A DNA stretch of 64,000 nucleotides from a virus (IMGVR_UViG_3300042691_014085:1-64000), one strand, 5' to 3'. Counted from the first letter of the stretch, positions 27,444-36,310 are shown. Notes: a model not told the origin generated them from the sequence alone. Program-made: numbers and translations.

Positions 27444-28454
27444 TTACATTATAGCATGTGGCTTTGATTCTGATAATGATGCCTGAGACACCAAAGTATA
27501 TTCAGAATTTTCTGCCAACTCTGATAGTTTAGATACCCCAGAATAGGAACATCCACTACCAATACCACCTTTAATTTGATTAAATATATCTTGAACAAAA
27601 CCTTTATATTTTATTTTTGCAGAGACTCCCTCAACAACCGAGATCTCACCTTTCCAGCTCATCTGTGCCTCTCCACTAGCCATGCCACGAAGCTCTTTAA
27701 AGCCATCTATAAGCTTTCCTGGAGCCTCTTCTGTGCCCGCTAGCATAGATCCAAGCATCACCAAATCTGCGCCTGCTGCAAAGGCTTTTACGATGTCTCC
27801 AGAAGTTCGTAGTCCACCATCAGCAACAATTAATGTTTTAATATTATTATTAATCTTATACTCGTAGGCATCCATAACGGACTGCAAAGTTGGCATGCCG
27901 TGACCAGAAACAATCCTAGTTATGCAGGTCGCACCACCACCAATGCCAACTCTTACTGCATCAGCACCAACATCTGCTAATCTTGCATAACCTTCTGCTG
28001 TTGCAACATTTCCAACCATGATGTTGATTCCAGGATAGTAAGCTCTTAAATGCTGGGTAGCACGAATGGCAGCTTCACCATGACCATTAGCGGTATCAAT
28101 ACAAAACCAATTACATCCAAGATCAACAGCATCATCAATAAACTGAGTATCAAAACATTCTAATGAGGATAACGCAACACCAATGCCATCTTTATTGTGT
28201 GCCGAAATAGATACATTTTCAATCTGATATAGTCTTTCAGCAGTATCCATATAGCGATGAATAATTCCAATACCGCCTTCATTTACAATCTCAATAGCCA
28301 TCTGCCATTCACAAACGGTATCCATAGGAGATGCAACTATTGGAAAAGAATATCCATACATTGTAAGGTCTACATTTTTTCTACTTTCTACATTTGAATA
28401 ACCAGGAAGTAGAAGAATATCATCAAAACATAAAGATTCTGAATTCTTTTTCAT
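27444..28454 (-). CDS. IMP dehydrogenase / GMP reductase family protein
   Basis: 336 aa TIM-barrel. SESLCFDDILLLPGYS start, ASPMDTV, IDTANGH, VGNVATAEGY, then RVGIGGGATCITR with catalytic Cys about residue 177, VADGGLRTSGDIVKAFAAGADLVMLGSMLAGTEE for the phosphate site, and GGIGSGCSYSG. CBS domains are absent, which favours GMP reductase or a CBS-less GuaB. The active-site flap (MASGEAQ) does not settle which. It acts on guanine nucleotide pools. Confidence 0.85.
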   Translation of the reverse strand: MKKNSESLCFDDILLLPGYSNVESRKNVDLTMYGYSFPIVASPMDTVCEWQMAIEIVNEGGIGIIHRYMDTAERLYQIENVSISAHNKDGIGVALSSLECFDTQFIDDAVDLGCNWFCIDTANGHGEAAIRATQHLRAYYPGINIMVGNVATAEGYARLADVGADAVRVGIGGGATCITRIVSGHGMPTLQSVMDAYEYKINNNIKTLIVADGGLRTSGDIVKAFAAGADLVMLGSMLAGTEEAPGKLIDGFKELRGMASGEAQMSWKGEISVVEGVSAKIKYKGFVQDIFNQIKGGIGSGCSYSGVSKLSELAENSEYTLVSQASLSESKPHAIM

Positions 28455-28462
28455 TTTTATAT

Positions 28463-29275
28463 TTAGCCCCTATTATTTTCTGTATACTCTTTTACAAATT
28501 TAATAATAATGTTTCTTTCTGATTCAGGCCATCCGCCAAGCATTAATTCTTTTACACCATCTGATTCAAGTTTTTTAACAAAAGCATCAAACTGCTCATA
28601 TGTAAAATAATCAGTATCATATGTTAAATATGGTTTATCAAGAACGTCAATCTCTTCTTGAGTTTTTCTAATAATTGGACTAAGCGATATCATTGATCTT
28701 GTTCCATCTAATGAAAATGGATCTCCCTTTTCTAAAATTTGGTCAAACTCGCTTCTTATGACCCAGCATCCGTGTCTATAATTTCTATAGGCAATAATCA
28801 TTTTGCTATTTAGGGCACTAGACGCATCAAATACAAATCTGTTTGTTGTAGATACATAATAATCTGGTATTTGATTCCTGGGATTTTTTCTTAACTCTTC
28901 TAGCATTTCAACATATTTAATTAAATAATTAGATCTATCAATATTAGAAGATGAGTCATTTATATCGCCAAGTATTCCTCCGACTGATTGCTCATGAGGC
29001 TTGACATGACCAGAGATTAAATTAATCTGTAGTCTGTCTGGCATAATTTCATTGATTGATTGATTGACCATACACAAATATTGAGGTGATATGGCATAGG
29101 GTCTAATAGCAATCATATATTTAATTTTTTGATCATGCTTAATATCTCTAGCTAACCTCGTAAAAAAATCTCCTTGCATTGCATCATAAGTAAACAATAC
29201 CCCAGTAAAATTTGCATCATCAAGATCTTTCATTAAACTGCTTCCGATATGACCGCCAAAATAATAAAAGTCCAT
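28463..29275 (-). CDS. Luciferase-like monooxygenase (LLM) A
   Basis: 270 aa. RPYAISPQYLCMVNQSI and DRLQINLISG match the flavin-dependent luciferase-like (SsuD-type) core in order; NIDRSNYLIKYVEML and YFTYEQFDAFV are further barrel helices. Shorter than typical (~330-380 aa). FMN or F420 cofactor cannot be told apart here. A close paralogue is the next gene upstream. Substrate unknown. Confidence 0.7.
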   Translation of the reverse strand: MDFYYFGGHIGSSLMKDLDDANFTGVLFTYDAMQGDFFTRLARDIKHDQKIKYMIAIRPYAISPQYLCMVNQSINEIMPDRLQINLISGHVKPHEQSVGGILGDINDSSSNIDRSNYLIKYVEMLEELRKNPRNQIPDYYVSTTNRFVFDASSALNSKMIIAYRNYRHGCWVIRSEFDQILEKGDPFSLDGTRSMISLSPIIRKTQEEIDVLDKPYLTYDTDYFTYEQFDAFVKKLESDGVKELMLGGWPESERNIIIKFVKEYTENNRG

Positions 29276-29277
29276 TA

Positions 29278-30120
29278 TTATAAACCACCTTTGCTGTTAT
29301 ATTGTTTTACAAAATTCATTACATGAAACCTTTCTATGGTGGGGGGATTATAAATATCTTCAATTTTACAGCTTGATATAAGAACTTCGTTTATGCCATT
29401 TGCCTTAAAGGTGTCCATCAAGTCGGAAAATTCAGAATAGGTAAAATAATCATAATCTTTTCTATCATATTGACCATGATATTTATTCCAGATCCCCGTA
29501 GGCTTTGGTAGTTGATCAAGTTCTTCTTCTGTTTCTCTTAAAATAGGCTTTATGGCTACCATTGTATTCATATCTGATATATCAAACTTGTTATATTTAT
29601 ACATAGCGTAGGGAATAATTATTTTATTTTGATTTCTTTTAGCAACATTAAAAACATATTCATTTGTAACAGATACATAAAAATCTGGCAAATTTGTGTT
29701 AAGAGTATTTAACATATCAACATATTCTATAAGATAGTTTGACCTATCAATGTTTGATGAAAGATCTGTTACTGGCCCAAGTATGCCACCAAAATCTTTA
29801 TTTTCATTCATTAAGTATTCTGTGCTAGCTCTTTTTACTTCTCTTTGTATATCCCCACTACCAGTAACAATGTTGATTTGAAGTCTTCCAGGATGCATAC
29901 CATTAACTGAATTGTAAAGCATGCAAAGATATTGTGGAGAAACAACATAAGGCCTGATTGCAACAAGATATCTCATTTCAATATCTGAATCAATAATTCT
30001 GGCTATCTTAGTAAATCTATCACCAAGTGGCACATCATATATAAATAAACCGCCATAAAATTTATGAGCCTTTAACTCTTCAATATCTTCTATGTGTGAA
30101 TTAAAAAAATAGAAGTTCAC
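29278..30120 (-). CDS. Luciferase-like monooxygenase (LLM) B
   Basis: 280 aa. Paralogue of the previous gene with the same segments: RPYVVSPQYLCMLYNSV, GRLQINIVTGSG, NIDRSNYLIEYVDML, YFTYSEFSDLM. The GTG start overlaps the upstream stop (TAGTG). Both members of a tandem pair are kept intact, which suggests a heterodimer or divided substrate range, as in bacterial luciferase LuxA/LuxB. No reductase gene is seen next to them. Confidence 0.7.
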   Translation of the reverse strand: MNFYFFNSHIEDIEELKAHKFYGGLFIYDVPLGDRFTKIARIIDSDIEMRYLVAIRPYVVSPQYLCMLYNSVNGMHPGRLQINIVTGSGDIQREVKRASTEYLMNENKDFGGILGPVTDLSSNIDRSNYLIEYVDMLNTLNTNLPDFYVSVTNEYVFNVAKRNQNKIIIPYAMYKYNKFDISDMNTMVAIKPILRETEEELDQLPKPTGIWNKYHGQYDRKDYDYFTYSEFSDLMDTFKANGINEVLISSCKIEDIYNPPTIERFHVMNFVKQYNSKGGL

Positions 30121-30524
30121 TACTTTGATTCCTCTGGTAATAAAGTCTTAAGCTTTTTGTATTCTTCAGAAATAACTTTTAGATTTTCATAATATAGATG
30201 ACCTTCTGTTAACGCTCCATAGCTATCAAAAAAGGCTAATTCTTTATCAGCTATATCTATGAATCTTTTAATTTCTTCTTGTGCCTGATCAATATATTCA
30301 AAGGCCATCTCACGAGAATCAGATAAAAATTTAATAAAGTTTTGTGTGTGTAAATCAATACCATCTGTATTTGATTCAGTCATAACAACTTGTTCTAAAT
30401 TATTATATAGCTCTGTTACTTCTAATAAATCTTTTGACATTTTCATAATCTTAATAGCAGAAAAAATATATGCTGTAGTAGACACAAGAGCAATTGTTGC
30501 AAGAGATATAGATAGCATGTTCAT
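30120..30524 (-). CDS. Membrane-anchored helical protein (134 aa)
   Basis: An N-terminal hydrophobic segment (SISLATIALVSTTAYIFSAI) is followed by long charged helices, suggesting one membrane anchor plus a cytoplasmic coiled coil. TATAAT lies just upstream of the start. The downstream LLM pair may depend on its transcript. Function unknown. Confidence 0.6.
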   Translation of the reverse strand: MNMLSISLATIALVSTTAYIFSAIKIMKMSKDLLEVTELYNNLEQVVMTESNTDGIDLHTQNFIKFLSDSREMAFEYIDQAQEEIKRFIDIADKELAFFDSYGALTEGHLYYENLKVISEEYKKLKTLLPEESK

Positions 30525-30527
30525 CTA

Positions 30528-31025
30528 TTATACCAACTCGCTCTGATGTGTGGGCCAGTAATACTGGCATGGCTGTTTACGATCTGGACAGCATGGGGCA
30601 TTGTATGGACTATCTACCGCATATTGATACTTCACATAATATATAGGATCTTTTCTAAAAAGATTGGCACGATGAGTAGTAATAATACGCATTACTTTAT
30701 TTTCATCCCGCCAAAATGCAGGATGCTCGTTGCCCCAATCTTCGTGGCATTCTTCATATAAAGCATTAAGATTCTTAACGTTATTCTCTGTTTTGATGCC
30801 CCGAAGTGATGCTACATTCACCATAGACATAACATAGTTCCATAGCCCCATCTCATAACCTTTCCACATTAATACTGCTGGATGATTCTTCCACCCATTA
30901 CCCTTGGATCTGCCAGACAGGACATTTAATATTTGATAGCATTCAAGAATTTGCTTATTAAGTCTTTTATTATCTAATGCATGAGCAGCATCTAAAGTAT
31001 TTGTATATGGTAAAAATGTTTGCAT
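30528..31025 (-). CDS. Pyrimidine-dimer glycosylase-like (Pyr_excise) protein
   Basis: 165 aa. MQTFLPY ... ALDNKRLNKQILECYQILN, GWKNHPAVLMWKGYE, then HPAFWRDE matches the Pyr_excise/MSMEG_6728 family, related to T4 endonuclease V. These proteins are assigned to repair of UV dimers; activity in this subgroup is not proven. TAATG-type overlap with the next gene upstream. Confidence 0.7.
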   Translation of the reverse strand: MQTFLPYTNTLDAAHALDNKRLNKQILECYQILNVLSGRSKGNGWKNHPAVLMWKGYEMGLWNYVMSMVNVASLRGIKTENNVKNLNALYEECHEDWGNEHPAFWRDENKVMRIITTHRANLFRKDPIYYVKYQYAVDSPYNAPCCPDRKQPCQYYWPTHQSELV

Positions 31026-31255
31026 TATTGAAGTGGCTCCCTTGTAACTAAAACTATTGCGCCTTCCATCTCTAATGCTTTTTTTACCATAGATACGTAC
31101 TTCACTGCTTCTACTTTCTGATCATGGTTTAACGGAATGAATGACCTTTCATCCAATTTTATCGTAAGGAAGTGATCATTGTCAACTAAAGATATAGAAA
31201 AATATGACGGGGCCTCTATAGAATGAAATGCCCTACGCATAGTATCTGTATACAT
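31025..31255 (-). CDS. Small hypothetical protein (76 aa)
   Basis: Beta-alpha product (SYFSISLVDNDHFLTIKLDE ...). Ends at the start codon of the Pyr_excise gene. Function unknown. Confidence 0.6.
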   Translation of the reverse strand: MYTDTMRRAFHSIEAPSYFSISLVDNDHFLTIKLDERSFIPLNHDQKVEAVKYVSMVKKALEMEGAIVLVTREPLQ

Positions 31256-31259
31256 ATAA

Positions 31260-31547
31260 CTATTGACTTTCTGTTGTCAAATTTTTCCAAAGGTCTCCCC
31301 ATTGAAGCTTAGATCTATGTTTAGAAAACTCTCTTGATATTTCTCCATTTTCTAAATAAACTCCGCCCCATACACCCCATTCTTTACCAGATATACCGTT
31401 TGCAAAACATGTCTTTGCAACTGGACACTTGCCACAAAGACTATCAACCATTGGCCTTACTGATTCATCATCTTCATACAAATCAAAATAAAGATTTGTA
31501 TCTAAGTTAACGCAAAGACCTTTATCTTTCCATAAGTGTTGTTTCAT
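31260..31547 (-). CDS. WhiB-type Fe-S transcription factor
   Basis: 95 aa. Four Cys (C12, C38, C41, C47) in the spacing C-x25-C-x2-C-x5-C of WhiB proteins, followed by the GVWGG turn and a basic tail (REFSKHRSKLQW). WhiB proteins are unique to Actinobacteria and their phages, bind a [4Fe-4S] cluster and tune transcription through the main sigma factor. Some phage WhiBs block the host WhiB2. It is the best single marker of host phylum here. Confidence 0.9.
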   Translation of the reverse strand: MKQHLWKDKGLCVNLDTNLYFDLYEDDESVRPMVDSLCGKCPVAKTCFANGISGKEWGVWGGVYLENGEISREFSKHRSKLQWGDLWKNLTTESQ

Positions 31548-31549
31548 GA

Positions 31550-31759
31550 TTACGACCTATATTTATTTGGAATATCCCAGCCTTTATGACCAAGCAAATA
31601 CCTTCTATGCAAATACCATTCATTATTGATTCGTATACCATTAGGAGAAGTTCTGGCTGCCTCAGATCTTTTTAAATCAAGAATATCCCAGCCATCCCAT
31701 CGCAAATTTTTATTCTTCTTTACAATAGATTCCATTGTTTCTAATTTATTTATTAACAT
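31550..31759 (-). CDS. Small hypothetical protein (69 aa)
   Basis: The ATG at 31759 lies after GAGGATAAT; the earlier ATG at 31792 overlaps the upstream gene. Contains RWDGWDILDLKRSEAART, and YLHRRYLLGHKGWDIPN. Basic, unknown function. Confidence 0.6.
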   Translation of the reverse strand: MLINKLETMESIVKKNKNLRWDGWDILDLKRSEAARTSPNGIRINNEWYLHRRYLLGHKGWDIPNKYRS

Positions 31760-31766
31760 ATTATCC

Positions 31767-32117
31767 TCAGTATCTATATATTCCGACTTCAATATTTTTG
31801 AGTTCGGCTTCCGCTACTAACTTTGAGACGGGTTCTTTAGGTTTACTTAAGAATGCAAGATAGTTAATACTATCTATGTTTTCTTCTAAAAACGAAGAAG
31901 GCACCTTGAAGAATTTAATTTTTTTACCTCTAGACTTCATGCCTCTTTCAGATACATTTGTAAACTCAGAGACCATGGAGTTAACTTTTGCTGGACCAGC
32001 TGAATAAATTAAGAACTCATTATCTTCTTTCGGCATTGTAGATAAGGCAACAGCCATAGCACGAAGAAAGATTTTGTAGTCGTCAAAGTCTCTGGTCCCC
32101 TGAACCGCCACTATCAT
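31767..32117 (-). CDS. Rossmann-like (possibly SLOG-type) protein (116 aa)
   Basis: The ATG at 32117 follows GGGAG; an upstream ATG at 32132 is possible. MIVAVQGTRDFDDYKIFL and IYSAGPAKVNSMV suggest a small Rossmann fold like SLOG/YspA proteins, which bind nucleotides. No catalytic proof. Confidence 0.5.
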   Translation of the reverse strand: MIVAVQGTRDFDDYKIFLRAMAVALSTMPKEDNEFLIYSAGPAKVNSMVSEFTNVSERGMKSRGKKIKFFKVPSSFLEENIDSINYLAFLSKPKEPVSKLVAEAELKNIEVGIYRY

Positions 32118-32493
32118 TGTTGCTCCCATCACCCAATTTGTCTAGTATAAATAATAGCCTATTTATACCCACTTTGTCAAGACTATACACATCTACTGGT
32201 ACCGCTGATTCTGTATCAACATTACCGTTATTAACATCTGCACAATAAAAAGTATTATTGTTTACCCAATATGCTTTGCCATCTACAAATATAACCTTTA
32301 AACTATGCTTTTCAGCATGTTTTTCTGATTGAGAAGGTCTAGATGGATGATCATCATTTCTTGGCTGCAATATGTTTTTTACTACTTGATGTATATCGCT
32401 TTGTCTGTATTTACTTTTTTTTGTTCTTGATTGTTTATAAATTATATAGCAAACTGCTATCAATGTCAAGCTTAATAAATATGGATCAAGCAT
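32083..32493 (-). CDS. Membrane-anchored protein (136 aa)
   Basis: N-terminal transmembrane segment (LLSLTLIAVCYIIY), then a polar linker and a small beta-rich domain (KVIFVDGKAYWVNNNTFYC), then an acidic Ser/Gly end. Leaderless: TATAAT ends 7 bases before the ATG. Function unknown. Confidence 0.6.
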   Translation of the reverse strand: MLDPYLLSLTLIAVCYIIYKQSRTKKSKYRQSDIHQVVKNILQPRNDDHPSRPSQSEKHAEKHSLKVIFVDGKAYWVNNNTFYCADVNNGNVDTESAVPVDVYSLDKVGINRLLFILDKLGDGSNNDSGGSGDQRL

Positions 32494-32499
32494 AATGTG

Positions 32500-32505
32500 A
32501 TTATA
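32500..32505 (-). promoter_or_regulatory. -10 box for leaderless 32493 gene
   Basis: TATAAT on the minus strand, 7 bases from the ATG. Confidence 0.55.
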
Positions 32506-32510
32506 CCAGA

Positions 32511-32840
32511 CTAAGCAATAACAATTCTTTTTATTTCTTTTAAAGATCTTTTTTTATCAACATCAAGTTTTTCAATTTCTGTATCATTAAAAGCCTTGTC
32601 TGTTAATGCAATAACTGGGTTATCTGAAAAAAGATCCATATTTACAAAGCCCTTTTCCCAAAAATACATAATATCTTTATTGATAGTTGACAAATGTATT
32701 TCATAAAGCTCTGGCATTACATCTTTAATCTTATTAGAAAAAGTATATAACATTTCTCCAGTTTCAGAATCAATGCCTGCAAACTCAATTGCACCCTTTA
32801 AAATTAGATCTTGCATTAATTTTTCTTCTGCCTCATCCAT
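32511..32840 (-). CDS. Hypothetical protein (109 aa)
   Basis: Helical, with the pattern GAIEFAGIDSETGEMLYTFS, as in small phage HTH-like proteins that recur in actinophages. Overlaps the thioredoxin gene. Function unknown. Confidence 0.6.
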   Translation of the reverse strand: MDEAEEKLMQDLILKGAIEFAGIDSETGEMLYTFSNKIKDVMPELYEIHLSTINKDIMYFWEKGFVNMDLFSDNPVIALTDKAFNDTEIEKLDVDKKRSLKEIKRIVIA

Positions 32841-33087
32841 TTAAAAAGTCCTCAAGTTCTTGTTTTGTTTTTGCACCAGACATTCTTTTAATTTCTTTTG
32901 CATCTTCAATAAATATAAAAGTTGGTACAGATGTAACAGAATATACTTGACATAAACTCATATTTTCATCTACATCTATAATTGTAAACTTGGTGGCACT
33001 ATCCCTATTTATTTCTTCAACAATAGGTCGTATTTTTTTACAAGGGCCACACCAATCTGCAGTAAAATAAAATGCATGCCTAATCAA
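32833..33087 (-). CDS. Thioredoxin-like protein
   Basis: 84 aa. TADWCGPCKKIRP contains the C13-G-P-C16 redox pair; VTSVPTFIFIE supplies the cis-Pro loop. It is shorter than standard thioredoxin (~105 aa), like phage thioredoxins. It may reduce ribonucleotide reductase or peroxiredoxin; it could in principle serve the phage AhpC. Confidence 0.85.
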   Translation of the reverse strand: MIRHAFYFTADWCGPCKKIRPIVEEINRDSATKFTIIDVDENMSLCQVYSVTSVPTFIFIEDAKEIKRMSGAKTKQELEDFLNG

Positions 33088-33329
33088 TTTGCACTCCCAA
33101 TGAGTCTATTTTCATTTAACTTTTCTCTTTCATCAATAATTTCATAGGCAAATTTTGTCATTGCATCATAGCCAACAGCATTATCCATAATTGCATTATA
33201 GTCATGAGAACAAAAAAGAAGTTCTCCTGTAACCCCTACAACTTTGACAAAAGCCTGAGCATTACACTTGTCGCATCTATCATTTACACCAAGAACCCAA
33301 TCCCGCTTTTCCTCTTTTATGTTTTCCAT
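33084..33329 (-). CDS. DUF7455-like zinc protein (81 aa)
   Basis: VNDRCDKCNAQAFVKVVGVTGELLFCSHDYN is the DUF7455 pattern (C-x2-C, then LLFC-x-H), a small protein widespread in Actinobacteria. Shine-Dalgarno GAAAGG precedes the ATG. Function unknown, but it supports the host assignment. Confidence 0.75.
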   Translation of the reverse strand: MENIKEEKRDWVLGVNDRCDKCNAQAFVKVVGVTGELLFCSHDYNAIMDNAVGYDAMTKFAYEIIDEREKLNENRLIGSAN

Positions 33330-33343
33330 ATTTGACCTTTCTG

Positions 33344-34132
33344 TTAGTTATTTCCTGGAAAATCTAAGTATCCCCACATGCCAGTGAACTCTCTATCTTT
33401 TGGATCAAATCCTCCAGTTACAGCATGACACATTTTATAAATATCAACCATAAGGAGGTCTCCTTGTTTCCATTTATGTACAATCCTTATATCTAAATCA
33501 TTTAAAACTTTATCTCTAATTAATTTTATAAGATTTTTATATTTATTTATTTGATCTAAGGTTGGTTCATTTCCATCAAAAGTTTTTAATTCTGTATTAG
33601 CTTTAGCATCCATTAGCCATGCTGTTCTAATTACTGGATTATGATTAAGCCAGTGATATCCTATTACCCCATGAATATTTTTAACATTATCAGATGCATC
33701 TAATTTATTTTCTTCTATACATTTTTTTAAAAAGTCTTGATCTTCTTCAGACAGGCTATTAAATAAAAGCTCCATATCAACAAAATATGTTTTTCCATTT
33801 TCTGAATCAGTTGTAAACTTATGCATATTCCACGTTGAGAATACTATTGGAACTTTATAATATGGGTGTTCTACATGCCAGTCAAGCATTACATCGTCTG
33901 GGCCGCAAGTTTCTCTCCTAGTACTAGCAGCATGATTTTCTACATATTCTGTATTAATATCCATACAACCAAATTTTTCTTTTAGCATCGTATGCAATTT
34001 GTCATGGTTGTTTTTTGATAAGTTTGCACCGTTAAATGCTATAACCTTATGCTGCAAAAAAAGATTTTTATAAAAATCAAAATTATACTCTATATCCTCT
34101 ATACTAGTAAACTCTATGCGATAGGTTTCCAT
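33344..34132 (-). CDS. TauD/TfdA-like 2OG-Fe(II) dioxygenase
   Basis: 262 aa from the ATG at 34132 (AAAGGAAAG upstream); a longer frame to 34192 overlaps the upstream gene. DWHVEHPYYKVP supplies H-x-E/D, and GDLLMVDIYKMCHAVTGG the distal His; WLNHNPVIRTAW lies between. The family oxidises taurine, alkyl sulfonates or related small molecules, releasing sulfite in the case of TauD. Substrate not known. Confidence 0.7.
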   Translation of the reverse strand: METYRIEFTSIEDIEYNFDFYKNLFLQHKVIAFNGANLSKNNHDKLHTMLKEKFGCMDINTEYVENHAASTRRETCGPDDVMLDWHVEHPYYKVPIVFSTWNMHKFTTDSENGKTYFVDMELLFNSLSEEDQDFLKKCIEENKLDASDNVKNIHGVIGYHWLNHNPVIRTAWLMDAKANTELKTFDGNEPTLDQINKYKNLIKLIRDKVLNDLDIRIVHKWKQGDLLMVDIYKMCHAVTGGFDPKDREFTGMWGYLDFPGNN

Positions 34133-34136
34133 GATG

Positions 34137-34322
34137 CTACTTTCCTTTGTTGTCTGTTGAGTAAAACCCATTACCCTTGAATTGTACACCAAAATTAGAA
34201 TATACTCTAACTAAAGGCTTGCTACAAGACTCACACACATACCCTGGATCATTTTCTGACATAGATCTAGTTTTTATGTATCTCATAGCGCAAGCCATGC
34301 AATCATATTCATACTGAGGCAT
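34137..34322 (-). CDS. FmdB-type zinc ribbon protein
   Basis: 61 aa. MPQYEYDCMACAMRYIKTR then VCESCSKPLVRVYS is the FmdB/CxxC-CxxC regulatory ribbon, common in Actinobacteria. Start overlaps the upstream stop. Proposed regulators; target unknown. Confidence 0.8.
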   Translation of the reverse strand: MPQYEYDCMACAMRYIKTRSMSENDPGYVCESCSKPLVRVYSNFGVQFKGNGFYSTDNKGK

Positions 34323-34540
34323 TAAGATATTTTCTTTCCAAACTTAGCCCATACTCTTTCATGAAGAAAATATCCTAAGGCTTCCCACCCGATATAGACT
34401 AATGCTCCTAGTGCAGCATATTCATATTCCCATTCTCCAGTAGCAAGATATACTCCAATTGTTAATACACCTGCAACTCCAACAAGATGAAAAGTCTCCC
34501 AGCTAAGGGTTTTCAATAAACTTCTTTTAGTTGATTCCAT
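34322..34540 (-). CDS. DUF2061 membrane protein
   Basis: 72 aa. TKRSLLKTLSWETFHLVGV, TGEWEYEYAALGALVYIGWEA and LHERVWAKFG match DUF2061, two predicted helices. Function unknown. Confidence 0.75.
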   Translation of the reverse strand: MESTKRSLLKTLSWETFHLVGVAGVLTIGVYLATGEWEYEYAALGALVYIGWEALGYFLHERVWAKFGKKIS

Positions 34541-34654
34541 TTAATTACTCTTTTCTTTACATTGACATCTCTTATGAGTGCCACCATTCATTGATGATTG
34601 GGTATAGTTATAGCCAGAGTTGTCTCTGAACCAATTCCAAAATCTTTTTAACAT
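34541..34654 (-). CDS. Tiny basic Cys protein (37 aa)
   Basis: ATG after GGAGGCAAT; ends one base before the DUF2061 start. Contains C-x-C at the end (KRCQCKEK). Unrecognised. Confidence 0.5.
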   Translation of the reverse strand: MLKRFWNWFRDNSGYNYTQSSMNGGTHKRCQCKEKSN

Positions 34655-34666
34655 ATTGCCTCCATA

Positions 34667-36310
34667 TTATATTATACCAGAGCTGACAAGTTTTGCAACT
34701 TCTGGAAACCAGATATAGTCTAATGTACTATTATTTAATGTATCAATTGCATCTTGTGGTGTTTCTACAAGAGGTTTTCCAGCTAAATTAAAACTTGTAT
34801 TTAATAAAATGCCAATACCAGCTATATCTTTAAACTCTCTAATTAATTGTTGCATTATGGGGTTGTTATCACTAATAGTTTGTATTCTACAGGTATCATC
34901 AACATGAACAACACCAGGAATAAGATGTTTAAATTCTTTAACTACAGGGAAAGATATTGTCATAAATTCGCTTTTGCCTACCCTGCCAGTTTCAAAAAAT
35001 GTACTAGCGTCTTCTTCAAGAACCATTGCCGCAAAAGGTCTATACCATTCTCTTTTTTTAATCTGATTAACCTTATCCCTGGCATTTGGATCTCTAGGAT
35101 CAAAAAGAATTGACCTATTGCCAAGAGCCCTTGGGCCAGCCTCTGCTAATCCATTATATACAGCAACGCTCTTTCCAGACGCTATAAGACTTGCAACATC
35201 TGTAATAGATGCATCAATTCCTTTTATATTATTCAAGTCATAATTAAATCCATTAAAAAATGTATGCTCTAGTTTTTTTATTGTTGTATCAAGAGTTGTA
35301 TCTCTGTATAGCTTCATTGCAGCACCTATACTATTACCAGAATCGTCAGCAAGCGGCTCAAAGAAAAAATTAATGTCTGGAAATTGAGTTATATAATAGT
35401 GATTTGCCACAACATTTAGACCATATCCTCCAGTTATGCAAACATTTTTTATTCCAGTCTGTCTAACATACTTATCAATAAGTTCAGCAACTGCTTCTTG
35501 AGTTTGTTTTTGAACTTGCCAAGCATAGTCTGCATACACCTGGTATCCTTCTTTTGGTACCTCATTAACTGCTAAATGATGAAGATCTCTATTGGTAGAT
35601 GCTTTCATATCTTTAATTTGATCATGCCCAAAATAATAATCATTGGGTGTTATTTTATCTATAAATAAACTTGGATAATTAATATTTTTATTTCCATATG
35701 CTGATAACCCCATTACTTTTCCATTTTCAAGAGGATGCTGCTTTATTAATGATGTAGCAGATTCATAAACCTTAATAATGCTAAACATTGATCTTCCATT
35801 TATATCGCAATCTGGATTTTCTTTTTTAAAATTTGCAATATGCTGATGTGCATCATTTTTTTCTATCCAAAAGTTTTTGTATATTGGTATAAAATTATTT
35901 GGATATGACGCTATAAATACTGTTTCTGACTCTCTGCAAGAATCAAAATATACAGATCCATTTCTGTCAATTACAAAAACTAAAGCTTCTTTAAAGCCAC
36001 TATCGTAAAATGCTAAATTTGCATGTACTAAGTGATGTTGATCAGAATACTCTATAATATCTATTGCTTTATGTTTCTTTTTTACAAGATTTAAATATGA
36101 ATCGGCAACCGTTGGTCTAAAAGTTGGGGAAGAAAAAGCTACGCTTATGTTTTGAGAATCAGTATTATACAAAAACATTGACAACGCTGGATGGGTATCT
36201 CTTTTTAAACCAGTTACCCTTTCTTCTTTGCAAAAATATTTAATTTCGTTATCTTTTAAAGCACAGAACGACGAGTCATGATTAAAAGAAATACCAAAGA
36301 TTTCATCCAT
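34667..36310 (-). CDS. O-carbamoyltransferase (NodU/TobZ family) 2
   Basis: 547 aa, full family length. ISFNHDSSFCALKD start, QHHLVHANLAFYDSGF metal-binding His segment, VFVIDRNGSVYF, then ITGGYGLNVVANHYY, AEAGPRALGNRSILFDPRDP and WYRPFAAMVLEEDA in the C-terminal half. Carbamoyl phosphate and ATP are the expected substrates. It is distinct from the 472-aa enzyme at 20790, being longer by ~75 residues, and is clustered with the secreted peptidase and TauD-like genes. Confidence 0.85.
   Translation of the reverse strand: MDEIFGISFNHDSSFCALKDNEIKYFCKEERVTGLKRDTHPALSMFLYNTDSQNISVAFSSPTFRPTVADSYLNLVKKKHKAIDIIEYSDQHHLVHANLAFYDSGFKEALVFVIDRNGSVYFDSCRESETVFIASYPNNFIPIYKNFWIEKNDAHQHIANFKKENPDCDINGRSMFSIIKVYESATSLIKQHPLENGKVMGLSAYGNKNINYPSLFIDKITPNDYYFGHDQIKDMKASTNRDLHHLAVNEVPKEGYQVYADYAWQVQKQTQEAVAELIDKYVRQTGIKNVCITGGYGLNVVANHYYITQFPDINFFFEPLADDSGNSIGAAMKLYRDTTLDTTIKKLEHTFFNGFNYDLNNIKGIDASITDVASLIASGKSVAVYNGLAEAGPRALGNRSILFDPRDPNARDKVNQIKKREWYRPFAAMVLEEDASTFFETGRVGKSEFMTISFPVVKEFKHLIPGVVHVDDTCRIQTISDNNPIMQQLIREFKDIAGIGILLNTSFNLAGKPLVETPQDAIDTLNNSTLDYIWFPEVAKLVSSGII

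Noticed and set aside
28463-30120. LLM pair as a true bioluminescence (lux) operon
   Set aside because: No fatty-acid reductase genes, protein length short, and motifs are those of the broad SsuD-type family.
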